A stretch of DNA of 64,000 nucleotides from Pseudomonadota bacterium (GCA_018240785.1 JAFEFC010000004.1:52842-116841), one strand, 5' to 3'. Positions 35,337 through 45,571 are shown, counted from the stretch's first letter. Notes: generated by a model from the letters alone, not told the origin. Program-made: numbers and translations.

Positions 35337-35362
35337 GCCAGCCGCGCATGGCGCGGGCTGGC
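35337..35362 (+). terminator. Hairpin after kup
   Basis: GCCAGCC-GCGC pairs with GCGC-G-GGCTGGC around ATG, an 11-bp stem with one bulge, starting 3 bases after the kup stop. No T-run follows, so factor-independent termination is uncertain. Confidence 0.4.
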
Positions 35363-35426
35363 GGCTTGATCGATGAGCCCAGGCCATGGCCGGCCTTGGG
35401 CCGGGCCGCATGGGGCTGGATCGCCT

Positions 35427-36401
35427 TCAGGTGCGCAGCGGGACGGCGCCGGCCAGCACCGCGCGGCCGGCGTTGCGCACCAGTTCGCCGTAGCGCGCGC
35501 AGCGCTCGATGTATTCGCCCGCGCTCTTGGGCATGGTCACACGGGCGCGGGTGATGTCGGTCAGAAGGTTGCGTCCCTGCACGATGAGGTGCAGCCCGTC
35601 GCTGGCCAGTTGCTGTTCGGCGGGGTTGGAGGTGTGCGCCAGCCTGGGCGCGAACAGGCCGAGCTCCTCGGAGGCGACGACGAAATCGGCCCACACGTCG
35701 AAGATGTCGGGGTCGGTACGCAGCGTCTCGCACTTGATCTTGGCGATGCGGGCGAAATTCGCGACCAGCGGCTCGACGCCCTGGAACATCGGGCTTGCGG
35801 TGAAGGTCGAGATCATCACCGCGGCGATCAGGTCGATGTCGCGCAGGGCTTGCGCGATCTTCACATAGCGGCTTTCGTAGAAGGCTTCGACCGGGATCGA
35901 GAAGGCGCGGAAAGGCTCGCCCCAGAGTTCGTCGATGCCTTCCTCGCCGCTGCGATGCAGCACCAGCTTTCCCAGTTCCAGCGCCTCCTGCAGGCAGAAG
36001 CCGCATTCGCGCATCAGGGCATTGTCGGTGTCGATCTCGATGCCGAGTTCCTGCAGTTCGACCAGCTTGGTGAAGATGTCGGTGGCGCGGTTGAACAGCG
36101 CGCCGGCCAGCATCGCGCCCTTGACCCGCTTGCGCGCCGGATCCTGCTCGCCGTCATAGGCGCGACGTGCGTCGCTGAGGCGTTTGCCGGGGATGTTGAT
36201 GCCGTGCTCGACGTGGTTGAACAGGCGCCGGGTGAGTGCCTGGATCAGCGTCTTCTTGGTGCTGAGCGAATCGAGCGGCGGGTCGTAGACCTTGAGCCAG
36301 TAGCCGTCGTAATAGACGCGGCGCACGCCGTCGATGGTGTCGAGCGTGCCGTTGGGCAGGTCGGTGCTGGCCGCAGAGGGCGTGAGTTTGGCTGTATTCA
36401 T
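35427..36401 (-). CDS. Conserved-looking cytosolic protein of unknown function
   Basis: I do not recognise the family. The 324-residue protein has no signal peptide or membrane helix. It appears mostly alpha-helical, with a charged N-terminal part (RRVYYDGYWLKVYDPPLDS) and LIQALTRRLFNHVEHGINIP. The middle region is hydrophobic and helical, with a Cys pair in MRECGFCLQEAL. The C terminus includes ARVTMPKSAGEYIERCARYG. It is the last of four genes read on the minus strand after glnE. The ATG is chosen because an upstream extension lacks any coding character. Confidence 0.78.
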   Translation of the reverse strand: MNTAKLTPSAASTDLPNGTLDTIDGVRRVYYDGYWLKVYDPPLDSLSTKKTLIQALTRRLFNHVEHGINIPGKRLSDARRAYDGEQDPARKRVKGAMLAGALFNRATDIFTKLVELQELGIEIDTDNALMRECGFCLQEALELGKLVLHRSGEEGIDELWGEPFRAFSIPVEAFYESRYVKIAQALRDIDLIAAVMISTFTASPMFQGVEPLVANFARIAKIKCETLRTDPDIFDVWADFVVASEELGLFAPRLAHTSNPAEQQLASDGLHLIVQGRNLLTDITRARVTMPKSAGEYIERCARYGELVRNAGRAVLAGAVPLRT

Positions 36402-36525
36402 CGCCGCAAACGTATCGGATCCCCGGTTGCGACCGATGGCCGCGATCACGGGACGAGCGAGGCGAGAATGCCAGTTCCGGCGCGTTTTGGCTACGGTGCC
36501 CGGCCTACGGCGGGGCGTCCGGACC

Positions 36526-36978
36526 TCAGGCGAAGTCTGCCGGGATCACCGCGCGCAACACGGTCTGCGTTTCATGGCCGCGCACGCGGTTGGTGAACCA
36601 CCACAGGGCGCCTTTCTTGATCGTCCAGTCGGCCTCGGCGCCGGAGAGCAGCAGCGCGCACAGGCGGCCCAGCGCCGGCTGGTGGCCGACGACGAGGGCG
36701 GCGCCGCGCGCATCCGGCCAGCCGGTGGCGGCGAGGATATCGGATACGCCGCCGGTAGGCCCCAGCGCGGGCATGATCTGGAAGTTGTGGGTGAATGCGG
36801 CGGCCGTCTGGCGCGTGCGCAGCGTCGGGCTGGCATACACCTTGAGGTGCCTGGGGCGGTGCTCCTGCAGCCAGGCGGCCATCAGCCGCGCCTGCTTGCG
36901 CCCGCGATCGGTCAGCTCGCGGGTGTGGTCCGGGCTGCCCTCCACCGCTTCGGTGTGGCGCCACAACAACAGATCCAT
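36526..36978 (-). CDS. sixA: Phosphohistidine phosphatase SixA
   Basis: SixA removes phosphate from histidine of phosphotransfer proteins; in E. coli the best-supported target is the nitrogen PTS. The 150-residue protein is a short histidine-phosphatase fold. The catalytic motif reads LLLWRHTEAVEG, with Thr where most members have Gly (RHG). SPTLRTRQTAAAF holds the second Arg, and VVGHQPALGRL the second His. GGAGAG precedes the ATG. It lies after the CYTH-CHAD gene, 104 bases away, on the same strand. Confidence 0.88.
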   Translation of the reverse strand: MDLLLWRHTEAVEGSPDHTRELTDRGRKQARLMAAWLQEHRPRHLKVYASPTLRTRQTAAAFTHNFQIMPALGPTGGVSDILAATGWPDARGAALVVGHQPALGRLCALLLSGAEADWTIKKGALWWFTNRVRGHETQTVLRAVIPADFA

Positions 36979-37082
36979 GCCTCTCTCCGTCCTTGCAGGG
37001 GACGGCATGGTGGGGCTTTCCTGTTGCAGGGAGATGTCGGCGAGACCGCTTTCGGCCAGCGCGACCAGCGGCGGATCGGTGT

Positions 37083-38597
37083 TCACCATGGCGTCTTGCC
37101 CCACAGCAGAGGTTCGCAGTCGTGCAGCACGCGCCGTCGCAGACGTGCGTAGGTCGGCGCATGCCAGCCGAGGAGGAAGGCGGCCGCGGCCCGCAGCCCG
37201 GCATCTTCGCCGGCCCAGGCGGCCAGCCGCCCGCGCGCGATGTCCACATCCTGCAGGAAGCCCAGGTCGCCCTGGGCGCGCGTCAGGTCCGCGGTGTAGC
37301 GCGCGGTGGCCTTCGCGGGGAACAGCGGCGCGAAGAACTCGATGCCGTAGCGCAACTGCTTGAAGCCGATGCGCAGCGCATGCAGGCGCGTCGGCTCGAG
37401 CGCTGCCGCGGCGTCGAACTGGCGCCGGCCGCGCTTGCGCAGGCGCGCCATGCGCAGGCGGGCGAAAGTGCGCAGATCGGCCGCGGCGGCCAGCGGGCCG
37501 GTAGGCAGGCGCAGCAGGGCGGCACTGAACTCCAGCATCAGGCGCCCCTGTTCGGCGGGGTCGAGATTGCGTTCCGCCTTGCGCCGTGCAGCGGCACGCG
37601 CATCCGCGGCCACGTGCAGCAGGCGCGCCATGCCGTCGGCCTCGGCGAGGCCCTCGGGTCGCACCGGCTCCAGCAGTTCCGTGTGCAGCACGTCGAGATC
37701 GCGCGCATCGCCGAAGCGCGCGGTGTTGTCGCGCAGGCGCACGTTCCATTCACCGACGAATTCGGCCGGCAGTGCCGGCGCGAACGCTTTCAGCAGCGAG
37801 CGCAGGCGGCGCTGCGACACGCGCAACTGGTGGATGAAGTCCGGTTCGTGGCTGCGCGCGGCGCCGGCGGCATTGGCCTGCCACTGGCGCAGGCACGACA
37901 GCGCCAGGGTGCGGAAGGCGTCGATCACGTTCTGCTCGGCGCGCACCGCTGACGGCTCGGCGCGCAGCGGCGTGAACTCCTGCTGCAGGAAGAGGCGGTA
38001 GCCGCGCTCGGCCTTGGACAGGTCGGACGGCATCAGCGGGAGGTCGCGCGCCAGTTCGCAGGCGAGCTCGAGCAGGTCGAGCGGCGTGCCTTGCTCAAGC
38101 TCGAGTTCCAGCTCGCTGATCGTGTCGGTGTGCGTTTCCCCCTCCGCGCTGGTGGCCTCGATGCTGCCGGTATCGATCATCAGCAGGATGCTCACGCCTT
38201 CGCGCGGTGCGTGGCGGTGTGTTTCGCGGCGGAAGCGGGTGGTGAACACCGGGACCAGGCTGGCGCCGTGGCGGGCCAGCAGTTTGGCGGCGTCGGGCGC
38301 GTCGACCCGGGAGAAATCGAAGCTGCCGGAGTAGGGCTGCTCCCATTCGGGCCGCTGCGACAGGCCGCCGCTCGATACGGCTGCGCACTTGACCGTCTGC
38401 AGCCAGGTGCGCCCCTGCTGCCGCGTGCGCACCGCCACCTTGTGCGCCTTCAGGTCGAGCGCAGGGGTATCGTAGTAAGTGTTGTTCAGCAGGCGCGAAG
38501 GCCCCAGCCTGACCGCGGCGGCAAGCAGCGGATGGCGGCGCAGCGCGGCGGCGGTGCGTGGGGGCAGGGCGAGCTTGAGTTCGATTTCCTGGCTCAT
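37083..38597 (-). CDS. CYTH-CHAD protein, inorganic triphosphatase (YgiF-like)
   Basis: The 504-residue protein has an N-terminal CYTH domain, a tunnel fold that hydrolyses tripolyphosphate. It starts MSQEIELKLALP with the diagnostic ExExK. NTYYDTPALDLKAHKVAVRTR follows in two strands, and ELELELEQG supplies more acidic ligands. The C-terminal CHAD domain (from about residue 225) is helical and His/Arg-rich, with FIHQLRVSQRRLRSLLKAF and LHALRIGFKQLRYGIEFF, and binds polyphosphate in relatives. E. coli ygiF also neighbours glnE. The 129-base gap after glnE makes co-transcription plausible. Confidence 0.92.
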   Translation of the reverse strand: MSQEIELKLALPPRTAAALRRHPLLAAAVRLGPSRLLNNTYYDTPALDLKAHKVAVRTRQQGRTWLQTVKCAAVSSGGLSQRPEWEQPYSGSFDFSRVDAPDAAKLLARHGASLVPVFTTRFRRETHRHAPREGVSILLMIDTGSIEATSAEGETHTDTISELELELEQGTPLDLLELACELARDLPLMPSDLSKAERGYRLFLQQEFTPLRAEPSAVRAEQNVIDAFRTLALSCLRQWQANAAGAARSHEPDFIHQLRVSQRRLRSLLKAFAPALPAEFVGEWNVRLRDNTARFGDARDLDVLHTELLEPVRPEGLAEADGMARLLHVAADARAAARRKAERNLDPAEQGRLMLEFSAALLRLPTGPLAAAADLRTFARLRMARLRKRGRRQFDAAAALEPTRLHALRIGFKQLRYGIEFFAPLFPAKATARYTADLTRAQGDLGFLQDVDIARGRLAAWAGEDAGLRAAAAFLLGWHAPTYARLRRRVLHDCEPLLWGKTPW

Positions 38598-38726
38598 GGC
38601 AGCGTCCGCAGTGCGGCCTGCGGCGGGTTCATGGGGTATCGATTCTAGTCGCCCGCCCCGGTGCGCGTCATGCGCGGTTTCATGACATGAAGGATTGCCG
38701 CTCAACCTGATCGTGGTGGCCAGGCG

Positions 38727-41432
38727 CTACTCGCCGAACACCTCCTGCCACAGCGCCATCACCGGCTTGCGCGCGGCCTCGGCTTCTTCGGGCGCAACGC
38801 GCGAAGGCTGGTCGTTGAGGCGCTGACGATGCTGCAGGCGGCGCAACTGGCGGTAGCTGTCGGCGCAGGCGCCGGCGAGGTCGGCGGGGATCAGCCCGAG
38901 GCGCCCGGCGATGCCGAGCAGGGCGATGTTGCCGAGGTTGCCGGTGAGTTCGGCGTGCGCGTGCGAGTGGCCGAGAACCAGGTACTGGATGAGGAATTCG
39001 ACGTCGATGAGGCCGCCGCGGTCGTGCTTGAGGTCGAACAGTTCGCTCTTGCCGCCGTGTGCGTCGCGCATCTTGTGGCGCATCGCCAGCACCTCGGCAC
39101 GCAGCGGGTCGAGCTCGCGCGGCAGGCGCAGTACCTCGCTGCGGATGCGCTCGAAGGCCTCGCCCAGCGCGCGGTCGCCGGCGGAGAACCGTGCCCGCGT
39201 CAGCGCCTGGTGCTCCCACACCCAGGCGGATTCGAGCTGGTACTTGCGGAAGGCGTCGAGCGAGCTGGCGATGAAGCCCGATTCGCCGTTCGGGCGCAGG
39301 CGCAGGTCGGTCTCGAACAGTTGGCCGGCGGCCGTGTGGGAGGACAGCCAGGTATTGGTGCGCTGCGCCAGCCGACCGTAGGCCTCGGCTGCCTCGGGTG
39401 CGGGGTCGTCGTACAGGAAGACGATGTCGAGGTCGGAGGCGTAGCCCAACTCCTTGCCGCCGAGCTTGCCATAGCTGATCACTGCGAACTTCGGGTCCTC
39501 GCGGTGGCGGATCTTGATCTTGCGCCACACCAGCGGCAGCGTGACGTCGAGCATGATGTCGGCGAGCTCGGAGAGGTGGTCGGCGAGCTTCTCCACCGTC
39601 AGCAGGCCGGCGATGTCCTGCGTCAGCAGGCGAAACTCCTGCGCGTGGTGGCGTTCGCGCATGACGTCCATCTGCCTTTCCATGTCGGGCTCGAGGGCGT
39701 CGAGGTCGGCAGCCAGCGCCTCGCGGAAGCGCGGCCAGTCGGGTGCCGTTTCCATCGCGCGGGGATCGAGCAGCTCGTCGAGCAGGATGGGGTGGCGCGT
39801 CAGGTACTGTGCCGCCCAGCGCGACGCGCCCACGAGATCCGCGACGCGAAGCAGCGCGTGGGGATATTGCTGCAGCAGTGCGAGGTAGGCGCCGCGGCGG
39901 CCGATTGCCTCGAGCAGGTCGAGGCAGCGCGCGAGTGTGTCGTCGGCGCCGGCCGTGGTGGCGGCGACTTCGATCACCCGCGGCATCAGCGCGTCGAAGC
40001 GGCTGCGGATGTTGTTGGGCAGCTGCCGGTAGCGCGGGCCGGCATGGATCGCGGCGAGGCGGTCGGCCGCGGCGCGCGGACGACGGTAGCCCAGTTCGCC
40101 CAGCGCGGCGGCGGCCTGCTCGGTGTCCTCCGCGGCTTTCCAGACGGCGTCCAGGCTGTGATCTTCCTCGGACGGGTCGCCGAACACCGCGTCGAAGTGC
40201 CTGCTCACCACCGCGCGATGGCGGTCGAGCACTTCGAGCATCGCGGCGAAGTCGGCAAAGCCCATGCCCTCGGCGATCAGGGCCTGGTCGGCGGCGTTCG
40301 CCGGCAGGTCGTGGGTCTGCGCGTCGTCGAGGTATTGCAGGCGGTGCTCGAGCCGGCGCAGGAAGTCGTACGCCTCGGCGAGCTCGCGCACCGCCTCGGC
40401 CGACAGGATGCCGCGCTCGGGGAGCAGCGCCAGCACCTTCAGCGTGGGCCGGATCTGCAGCGAGGCGTCGCGCCCGCCGCGGATGAGCTGGAACACCTGG
40501 GCGATGAACTCGATCTCGCGGATTCCGCCCGGGCCGAGCTTGATGTTGTTGGCGCGGTCGCGGCGCGCCACCTCGCGGCGGATCTGCGCGTGCAGCTCGC
40601 GCATGGCGTTGATCGCGCCGAAGTCGAGGTATTTGCGGAAGATGAAGGGACGGGCGATGTTCTCCAGCTCCTGCCAGCGATCGCCGGCCAGCACGCGGGC
40701 CTTGATCCAGGCGTAGCGCTCCCACTCGCGGCCCTGGGTGATGAAGTAGTTCTCCAGCATGTCGAAGCTGCCGACCAGCGGGCCGGAGTCGCCGTTCGGC
40801 CGCAGCCGCATGTCGACGCGGAACACCTGGCCGTGCTCGGTGACGTCGGCCAGCGCCTGGATCAACTGCTTGCCCAGGCGCTCGAAGAACTCGAAGTTGC
40901 TGATGATCTTGGTGCCGCCGGTGTCGCCGTCCTCCGGATAGATGAAGATCAGGTCGATGTCGGAGGACACGTTGAGCTCGCGGCCGCCGAGCTTGCCCAT
41001 GCCGATGATCAGCAGTTCCTGCTCCCAGCCGGTCTGCGACAGCGGCTGGCCGTAGCGCTGCACCAGCGGGGCCCGCAGCACGTCATGGGCGCGACGCACC
41101 GCCACCTCGGCGAGGACCGTCATGGTCTCGGTGACTTCGGCCAGGGGCGCGCGTCCACCGAGGTCGCGCACGATGAGATGGCACAGCACCCAGGTGCGCA
41201 GGTGGCGCAAGCCGGGCCGCAGCGCGTTTTCTGCGCCGCCGAAGGCGGCGTCCTGCGCATCGACGAAGGCGTGCATGGCTTCGGCGTCGAGTGCGCGGTC
41301 GATGCTTTCCGCGAGGCGGGCGCCGAGCCACGGCCGGCTGTCCAGCATGCGCGCGAGGAAACGCGACAGGCGAGCCGCTTCGCGGATCGGCGCGGGCAGC
41401 GTGGCGAGGACGGAGGCTGGCAGGGATGACAT
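38727..41432 (-). CDS. glnE: Bifunctional glutamine synthetase adenylyltransferase/deadenylase
   Basis: GlnE adds AMP to glutamine synthetase when nitrogen is plentiful and removes it when scarce, following PII signals. The 901-residue protein has two nucleotidyltransferase domains. The N-terminal deadenylase shows MGKLGGRELNVSSDIDLIFI and the C-terminal adenylylase shows YGKLGGKELGYASDLDIVFL. A helical linker region joins them and GlnD-like PII-responsive helices follow. I choose the ATG with GGGAG eight bases upstream. An ATG 45 bases earlier is possible. It diverges from yhdP. Confidence 0.95.
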   Translation of the reverse strand: MSSLPASVLATLPAPIREAARLSRFLARMLDSRPWLGARLAESIDRALDAEAMHAFVDAQDAAFGGAENALRPGLRHLRTWVLCHLIVRDLGGRAPLAEVTETMTVLAEVAVRRAHDVLRAPLVQRYGQPLSQTGWEQELLIIGMGKLGGRELNVSSDIDLIFIYPEDGDTGGTKIISNFEFFERLGKQLIQALADVTEHGQVFRVDMRLRPNGDSGPLVGSFDMLENYFITQGREWERYAWIKARVLAGDRWQELENIARPFIFRKYLDFGAINAMRELHAQIRREVARRDRANNIKLGPGGIREIEFIAQVFQLIRGGRDASLQIRPTLKVLALLPERGILSAEAVRELAEAYDFLRRLEHRLQYLDDAQTHDLPANAADQALIAEGMGFADFAAMLEVLDRHRAVVSRHFDAVFGDPSEEDHSLDAVWKAAEDTEQAAAALGELGYRRPRAAADRLAAIHAGPRYRQLPNNIRSRFDALMPRVIEVAATTAGADDTLARCLDLLEAIGRRGAYLALLQQYPHALLRVADLVGASRWAAQYLTRHPILLDELLDPRAMETAPDWPRFREALAADLDALEPDMERQMDVMRERHHAQEFRLLTQDIAGLLTVEKLADHLSELADIMLDVTLPLVWRKIKIRHREDPKFAVISYGKLGGKELGYASDLDIVFLYDDPAPEAAEAYGRLAQRTNTWLSSHTAAGQLFETDLRLRPNGESGFIASSLDAFRKYQLESAWVWEHQALTRARFSAGDRALGEAFERIRSEVLRLPRELDPLRAEVLAMRHKMRDAHGGKSELFDLKHDRGGLIDVEFLIQYLVLGHSHAHAELTGNLGNIALLGIAGRLGLIPADLAGACADSYRQLRRLQHRQRLNDQPSRVAPEEAEAARKPVMALWQEVFGE

Positions 41433-41626
41433 CAATCGGACTCCCGGTGAGAGCGAGGGATCGTTGGTAGAATGCATGGGCTGCAGCGCGTGGCAACAGC
41501 CTGCCGTGACATTGCCCCGATTCTATCCGGGCCGGCGGGTGCTGGCTTGACGGAGGCATCCGGGAGGTAGGCTCCAGCGGCCTGTCGGGGCCGCATCCGC
41601 GGTGGCGATCGCCGCGGCAACCAGGC

Positions 41627-44600
41627 ATGAACGATCCCCAACATTTCTCCCTCGATACGACAGACGCTGCAGGCCCGGTGCCCGCCGTGGGCGAGGCCTC
41701 GCGCGCGCGGCGGGTGCTGCGCATCGTGGCGGTGTGTGCGCTGGTGGCGTGGTTCGTGGTCGGCTCCGGCATCTTGCTGGTGCGCGACGTGCTGTTGCCG
41801 CGTGTCGGCGAGCATCGCGACGACATCGCAGCGATCGCGAGCAGGGCGCTGGGACTGCCGGTGTCGATCGGTGCCATCGATGGCGACTGGAGCAGGCTGC
41901 GCCCGCGACTGCACCTGAACGACGTCGTCGTCTCCGACGCCGAAGGGCGGCCTGCGCTCAGCCTGCCGCGCATCGATGCCAGCTTTTCGTGGATGTCCCT
42001 GCTGCGGCTGTCACCCTATTTCAGCCGTCTGGAGATTCGGTCGCCGACGCTGGCCGTGCGGCGCGATGCCGACGGCAGCCTGTTCGTCGCCGGCCTGCGG
42101 GTCGGCACGGAGGCGGGCGGCAGCGGCACGCTGGACTGGCTGCTGCGCCAGGGGCAGATCGTCATTCGCGACGCCTCGGTGTCCTGGGACGACGCGCTGC
42201 GCGGTGCGCCCGGGCTGCAGTTGCAGCATCTCGAATTCCGCCTGCAGCGCCACTTTGGTGTGCATCGCTTCGCGCTGCTGGCGCAGCCGCCGGCCGAGCT
42301 GGCGTCGACACTGGATCTGCGTGGCGAACTGCGGCGCCTGTCGGCTGATGACCCGCTGCGCGCAGCGGGTAGGCTGTATCTGTCGCTCGACCGGGCCAAT
42401 CTGGGTGGCTGGCGCCCGTGGGTCGATTATCCCTTGCCGCTGCAGGGCGAGGGGGCGCTGCGCGCGTGGGTCGATTTCGGCGAACAGCCGGTGACGCAGC
42501 CGCGGGCGATTTCCGTCACCGCGGATGTCGCCCTGAACGCAGTCAATACGCGGCTGGGAGAGCGCCTGCCGGAGCTGCGGCTCAGCCACCTCGTGGGCCG
42601 CCTGAGCGCGTCGCGGCGTGCCGACGGCTTCGACGTGGGCACGCGGCAACTGGCGCTCGAGACCGGCGACGGGCTGCGGGTGGTGCCCACCGATTTCTCG
42701 CTGCAGGTCCGTCATGCGCCGGACGGCCGGATGCTGCAAGGGAGCCTGCGCGCGAACCGCCTCGATTTTGCCGCGCTGGCAGCCCTGGCGGCCTACCTGC
42801 CGTTCGACGACGCAGTGCGGGCGGGTTTGGCCGGCTTCGATCCGCGTGGCGAACTGTCGGGTCTGCGGCTGGAGTGGCACGGCGACGCCGCCGCGCCGGA
42901 GAGCTGGTCGCTGGCGGGGGACTTCGCCCGCATGGGGGTCGCCGCACGCGACGGGCTGCCCGGTCTGGGGGGAATGTCGGGGCACATCGAAGGCAATGAG
43001 CGTGGCGGACGCTATCGCATCGACAGCCGCGATGCCCACGTCGACCTGCCGCAGGTGTTCGAATCGTCGATGCTGTCCTTTGCGGCGCTGCGCGCCGAGG
43101 GCGGCTGGCAGCGCCATGGCGGGCGCCTCGAAATCTCGCTCGATACGGCGACGTTCGAAAACGCCGATGCAGCCGGCACCGCGTCGGGCCGCTACTGGCC
43201 GGAGCCGGGTGGAGCGGGCGAGATCGACATGCAGGCGCGCCTGACGCGGGCGGAAGGCACTTCCGTGTGGCGCTACCTGCCGCGCGTGGTCAATCACGAC
43301 ACGCAGGAGTGGGTGCGTACCGCCATCCGCCGCGCCGCGGTTCCCGACGCGCGGCTGCGCTTGAAGGGCCGGCTGGACGATTTCCCGTTCCGTAACGGCA
43401 AGGGCCAGTTCCTGGTGTCGGTGAAGGTGGCCGATGGGCTGCTCGACTACGCGCCGGGCTGGCCGGTGATCGACGGCATCCATGGCGAAGTGCGCTTCGA
43501 AGGGCCGGGCATGCGCATCGAGGCGCCTGCTGCGCGCATGTTCGACGTCAAGCTGCTCGACGTGGTCGCCGACGTGCCCGACCTCGACGCGCTGCCGAGC
43601 GAGATCATGACCATCAACGGCAGGGCGAGCGGTGCCACGGCGGACTTCCTGCGCTTCGTCGCCGAGAGCCCGGTGTCCGGGCATATCGACCACTTCACCG
43701 ACGGCATGCGCGCCGAAGGCAGTGGCGCACTGGACCTGCGCCTGGTGATGCCGCTGCGCAAGGTGGCCGACACGACGGTGAAGGGGGAGTACCGCTTCAG
43801 CGGCAATCGGCTGTGGCTGGTGGCCGGCGTACCGCCGCTCGACGCCGCGAGCGGACGGGTGAGCTTCACCGAGAAGTCGCTGGCCGTTCCCGAGGTGCGC
43901 GCACAGGCGCTGGGTGAGCCGATGCGCCTGGTTGCGCGCACCGAGGCCGATGGCAGCGTGCATTTCGAGGCGGCCGGGGCAGTCAGTGTGTCTGCGGCGC
44001 GCGCCGGCTGGCGTCAGGCCGAAGGCTGGCCGGTGCTGGATCACCTGTCCGGCAGCACGCCCTGGAAAGCGGACATCCGCGTCGGCCGGGGCGGCACCCG
44101 CGTGCTGGTGAGCTCGGAACTGGACGGAATCAGCACCAGCCTGCCCGCGCCCTTCAACAAGTCCGCGAACGAATCCTGGCCGTTGCGGGTCGAGTTCGCG
44201 CATCCGCCGGGCGACGGCGCGCTGAAGCTCGACGTGAATCTTGGCGACCGGGTGGCGGCGCAACTGCAACGGGACGCTGCGAGCGATGCGGCATGGCGTG
44301 GCGGCGTCGGTGTGTTGCAGCAGGTACGCATGGCGGAAAAGGGCGTGATGGTCGCAGCCGAGTTCGAGATTCTCGACGTCGACGCCTGGAGGCGCGTGCT
44401 CGCCGGGGCTGGCGAAGGGGCGGAGGCTACCGCCGCGGCGCCGGCCGGCCCGCCACCGCTGGCGCTGGCCGGGGTGGCGCTGCAGGCTCGCGAGATGCGG
44501 GCATTCGGCCAGATGCTCAAAGGGGTCCAGTTACGCGCCCTGCCCGACGAAGGCGGCTGGAGGGCGCGCCTGGACAGCGACCTGGCGGCAGGCGAGTTCG

Positions 44601-45571
44601 ACTGGCGGCATGCAGGGGATGGCACGCTGAATGCGCACTTCCGTCACCTGGCGCTCGCCGGCGAGGGGGAAGAGCACGCGAAGGCGGCAGCCGCCACGGA
44701 CGAGACGCCGCCGCGCAGCCTGCCCGGGCTGGACGTCGTCGCCGATCGCTTCTCGCTGCGCGGCAAGGATCTGGGGCGCCTGGAGGTCTTCGCCCGCAAC
44801 CGGGGCGGACTGTGGCAACTCGAGCGCCTGTCGGTGGCGAACGCCGACGGCAAGCTGACCGGCTCGGGGCGTTGGCAGCCGGCAGGACGCCAGCTCACTG
44901 ATCTCGACTTCACGCTGGAGACCGCCGACGTCGGCCGCTTCTCGCGCCGCCTGGGTTACCCGGACGCGGTGCGCGGCGGACAGGCCACCCTGGCGGGCAA
45001 GCTGAGCTGGCGCGGTGCACCGACGCGCATCGACTTCCCGTCGCTGTCGGGGAAGATGACGCTGGAGGCGGGCTCAGGACAGTTCAACAAGCTCGAGCCG
45101 GGTGTCGGCCGTCTGCTCGGCATCCTCAGCCTGCAGTCTCTGCCGCGGCGCATCACGCTGGATTTCCGTGATGTCTTTTCTTCCGGTTTCGCCTTCGATC
45201 GCATTTCCGGTAGCATCGATGTCGCCCGTGGCGTGCTGCACACCGACGACCTCGAGATCCGCGGCCCGGCGGCGCGCATCCACATGCGGGGCGCGGCCGA
45301 CATCGACGCCGAGACGCAGGACATCAAGGTGTCGGTGCAACCCACGCTGTCGGAATCGGTGGCGGTCGGGGCTGCTGCAGGCCTGGTGAATCCGGTGGCC
45401 GGCGTCGTGGCCTACGTCGCGCAGAAGGTGCTGAGCGACCCGATCGAGAAATTCTTCAGCTACGAATACACGATCACCGGCACGTGGGACGATCCGGTCG
45501 TGACCAAGTCGGGCAGCGTGGCAGGTGGCGCCGCCGCGACGCGGGACGACCGCCAGCCCGCGCGCAAGTGA
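41627..45571 (+). CDS. yhdP: AsmA-like protein YhdP, intermembrane phospholipid transport
   Basis: YhdP, TamB and YdbH form bridges that carry phospholipids from the inner to the outer membrane. The 1314-residue protein has a cytosolic N-terminal tail. One membrane helix follows (residues about 28-55, LRIVAVCALVAWFVVGSGIL), then a very long beta-rich periplasmic part. The LGLPVSIGAIDGDWSRLRPR block marks the DUF3971/TIGR02099 family. The C-terminal AsmA-like section has ARIHMRGAADIDAETQDI and ends with GTWDDPVV. The gene order yhdP, nitrilase, tldD is conserved in proteobacteria. The start is ATG 41627. Confidence 0.92.
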   Translation: MNDPQHFSLDTTDAAGPVPAVGEASRARRVLRIVAVCALVAWFVVGSGILLVRDVLLPRVGEHRDDIAAIASRALGLPVSIGAIDGDWSRLRPRLHLNDVVVSDAEGRPALSLPRIDASFSWMSLLRLSPYFSRLEIRSPTLAVRRDADGSLFVAGLRVGTEAGGSGTLDWLLRQGQIVIRDASVSWDDALRGAPGLQLQHLEFRLQRHFGVHRFALLAQPPAELASTLDLRGELRRLSADDPLRAAGRLYLSLDRANLGGWRPWVDYPLPLQGEGALRAWVDFGEQPVTQPRAISVTADVALNAVNTRLGERLPELRLSHLVGRLSASRRADGFDVGTRQLALETGDGLRVVPTDFSLQVRHAPDGRMLQGSLRANRLDFAALAALAAYLPFDDAVRAGLAGFDPRGELSGLRLEWHGDAAAPESWSLAGDFARMGVAARDGLPGLGGMSGHIEGNERGGRYRIDSRDAHVDLPQVFESSMLSFAALRAEGGWQRHGGRLEISLDTATFENADAAGTASGRYWPEPGGAGEIDMQARLTRAEGTSVWRYLPRVVNHDTQEWVRTAIRRAAVPDARLRLKGRLDDFPFRNGKGQFLVSVKVADGLLDYAPGWPVIDGIHGEVRFEGPGMRIEAPAARMFDVKLLDVVADVPDLDALPSEIMTINGRASGATADFLRFVAESPVSGHIDHFTDGMRAEGSGALDLRLVMPLRKVADTTVKGEYRFSGNRLWLVAGVPPLDAASGRVSFTEKSLAVPEVRAQALGEPMRLVARTEADGSVHFEAAGAVSVSAARAGWRQAEGWPVLDHLSGSTPWKADIRVGRGGTRVLVSSELDGISTSLPAPFNKSANESWPLRVEFAHPPGDGALKLDVNLGDRVAAQLQRDAASDAAWRGGVGVLQQVRMAEKGVMVAAEFEILDVDAWRRVLAGAGEGAEATAAAPAGPPPLALAGVALQAREMRAFGQMLKGVQLRALPDEGGWRARLDSDLAAGEFDWRHAGDGTLNAHFRHLALAGEGEEHAKAAAATDETPPRSLPGLDVVADRFSLRGKDLGRLEVFARNRGGLWQLERLSVANADGKLTGSGRWQPAGRQLTDLDFTLETADVGRFSRRLGYPDAVRGGQATLAGKLSWRGAPTRIDFPSLSGKMTLEAGSGQFNKLEPGVGRLLGILSLQSLPRRITLDFRDVFSSGFAFDRISGSIDVARGVLHTDDLEIRGPAARIHMRGAADIDAETQDIKVSVQPTLSESVAVGAAAGLVNPVAGVVAYVAQKVLSDPIEKFFSYEYTITGTWDDPVVTKSGSVAGGAAATRDDRQPARK

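Noticed and set aside
36976-37749. N-terminal extension of sixA reaching into the CYTH-CHAD gene
   Set aside because: The extension is shadow frame; the SixA fold begins exactly at the ATG with a GGAGAG site.
38829-41429. Very long open frame antisense to glnE
   Set aside because: Low-complexity Ala/Val/Glu/Arg text with no motif; it is the complement of glnE's codon pattern.
42011-44269. 752-codon open frame antisense to yhdP
   Set aside because: Only Arg/His/Gln-rich composition without domains; an artefact of high GC.
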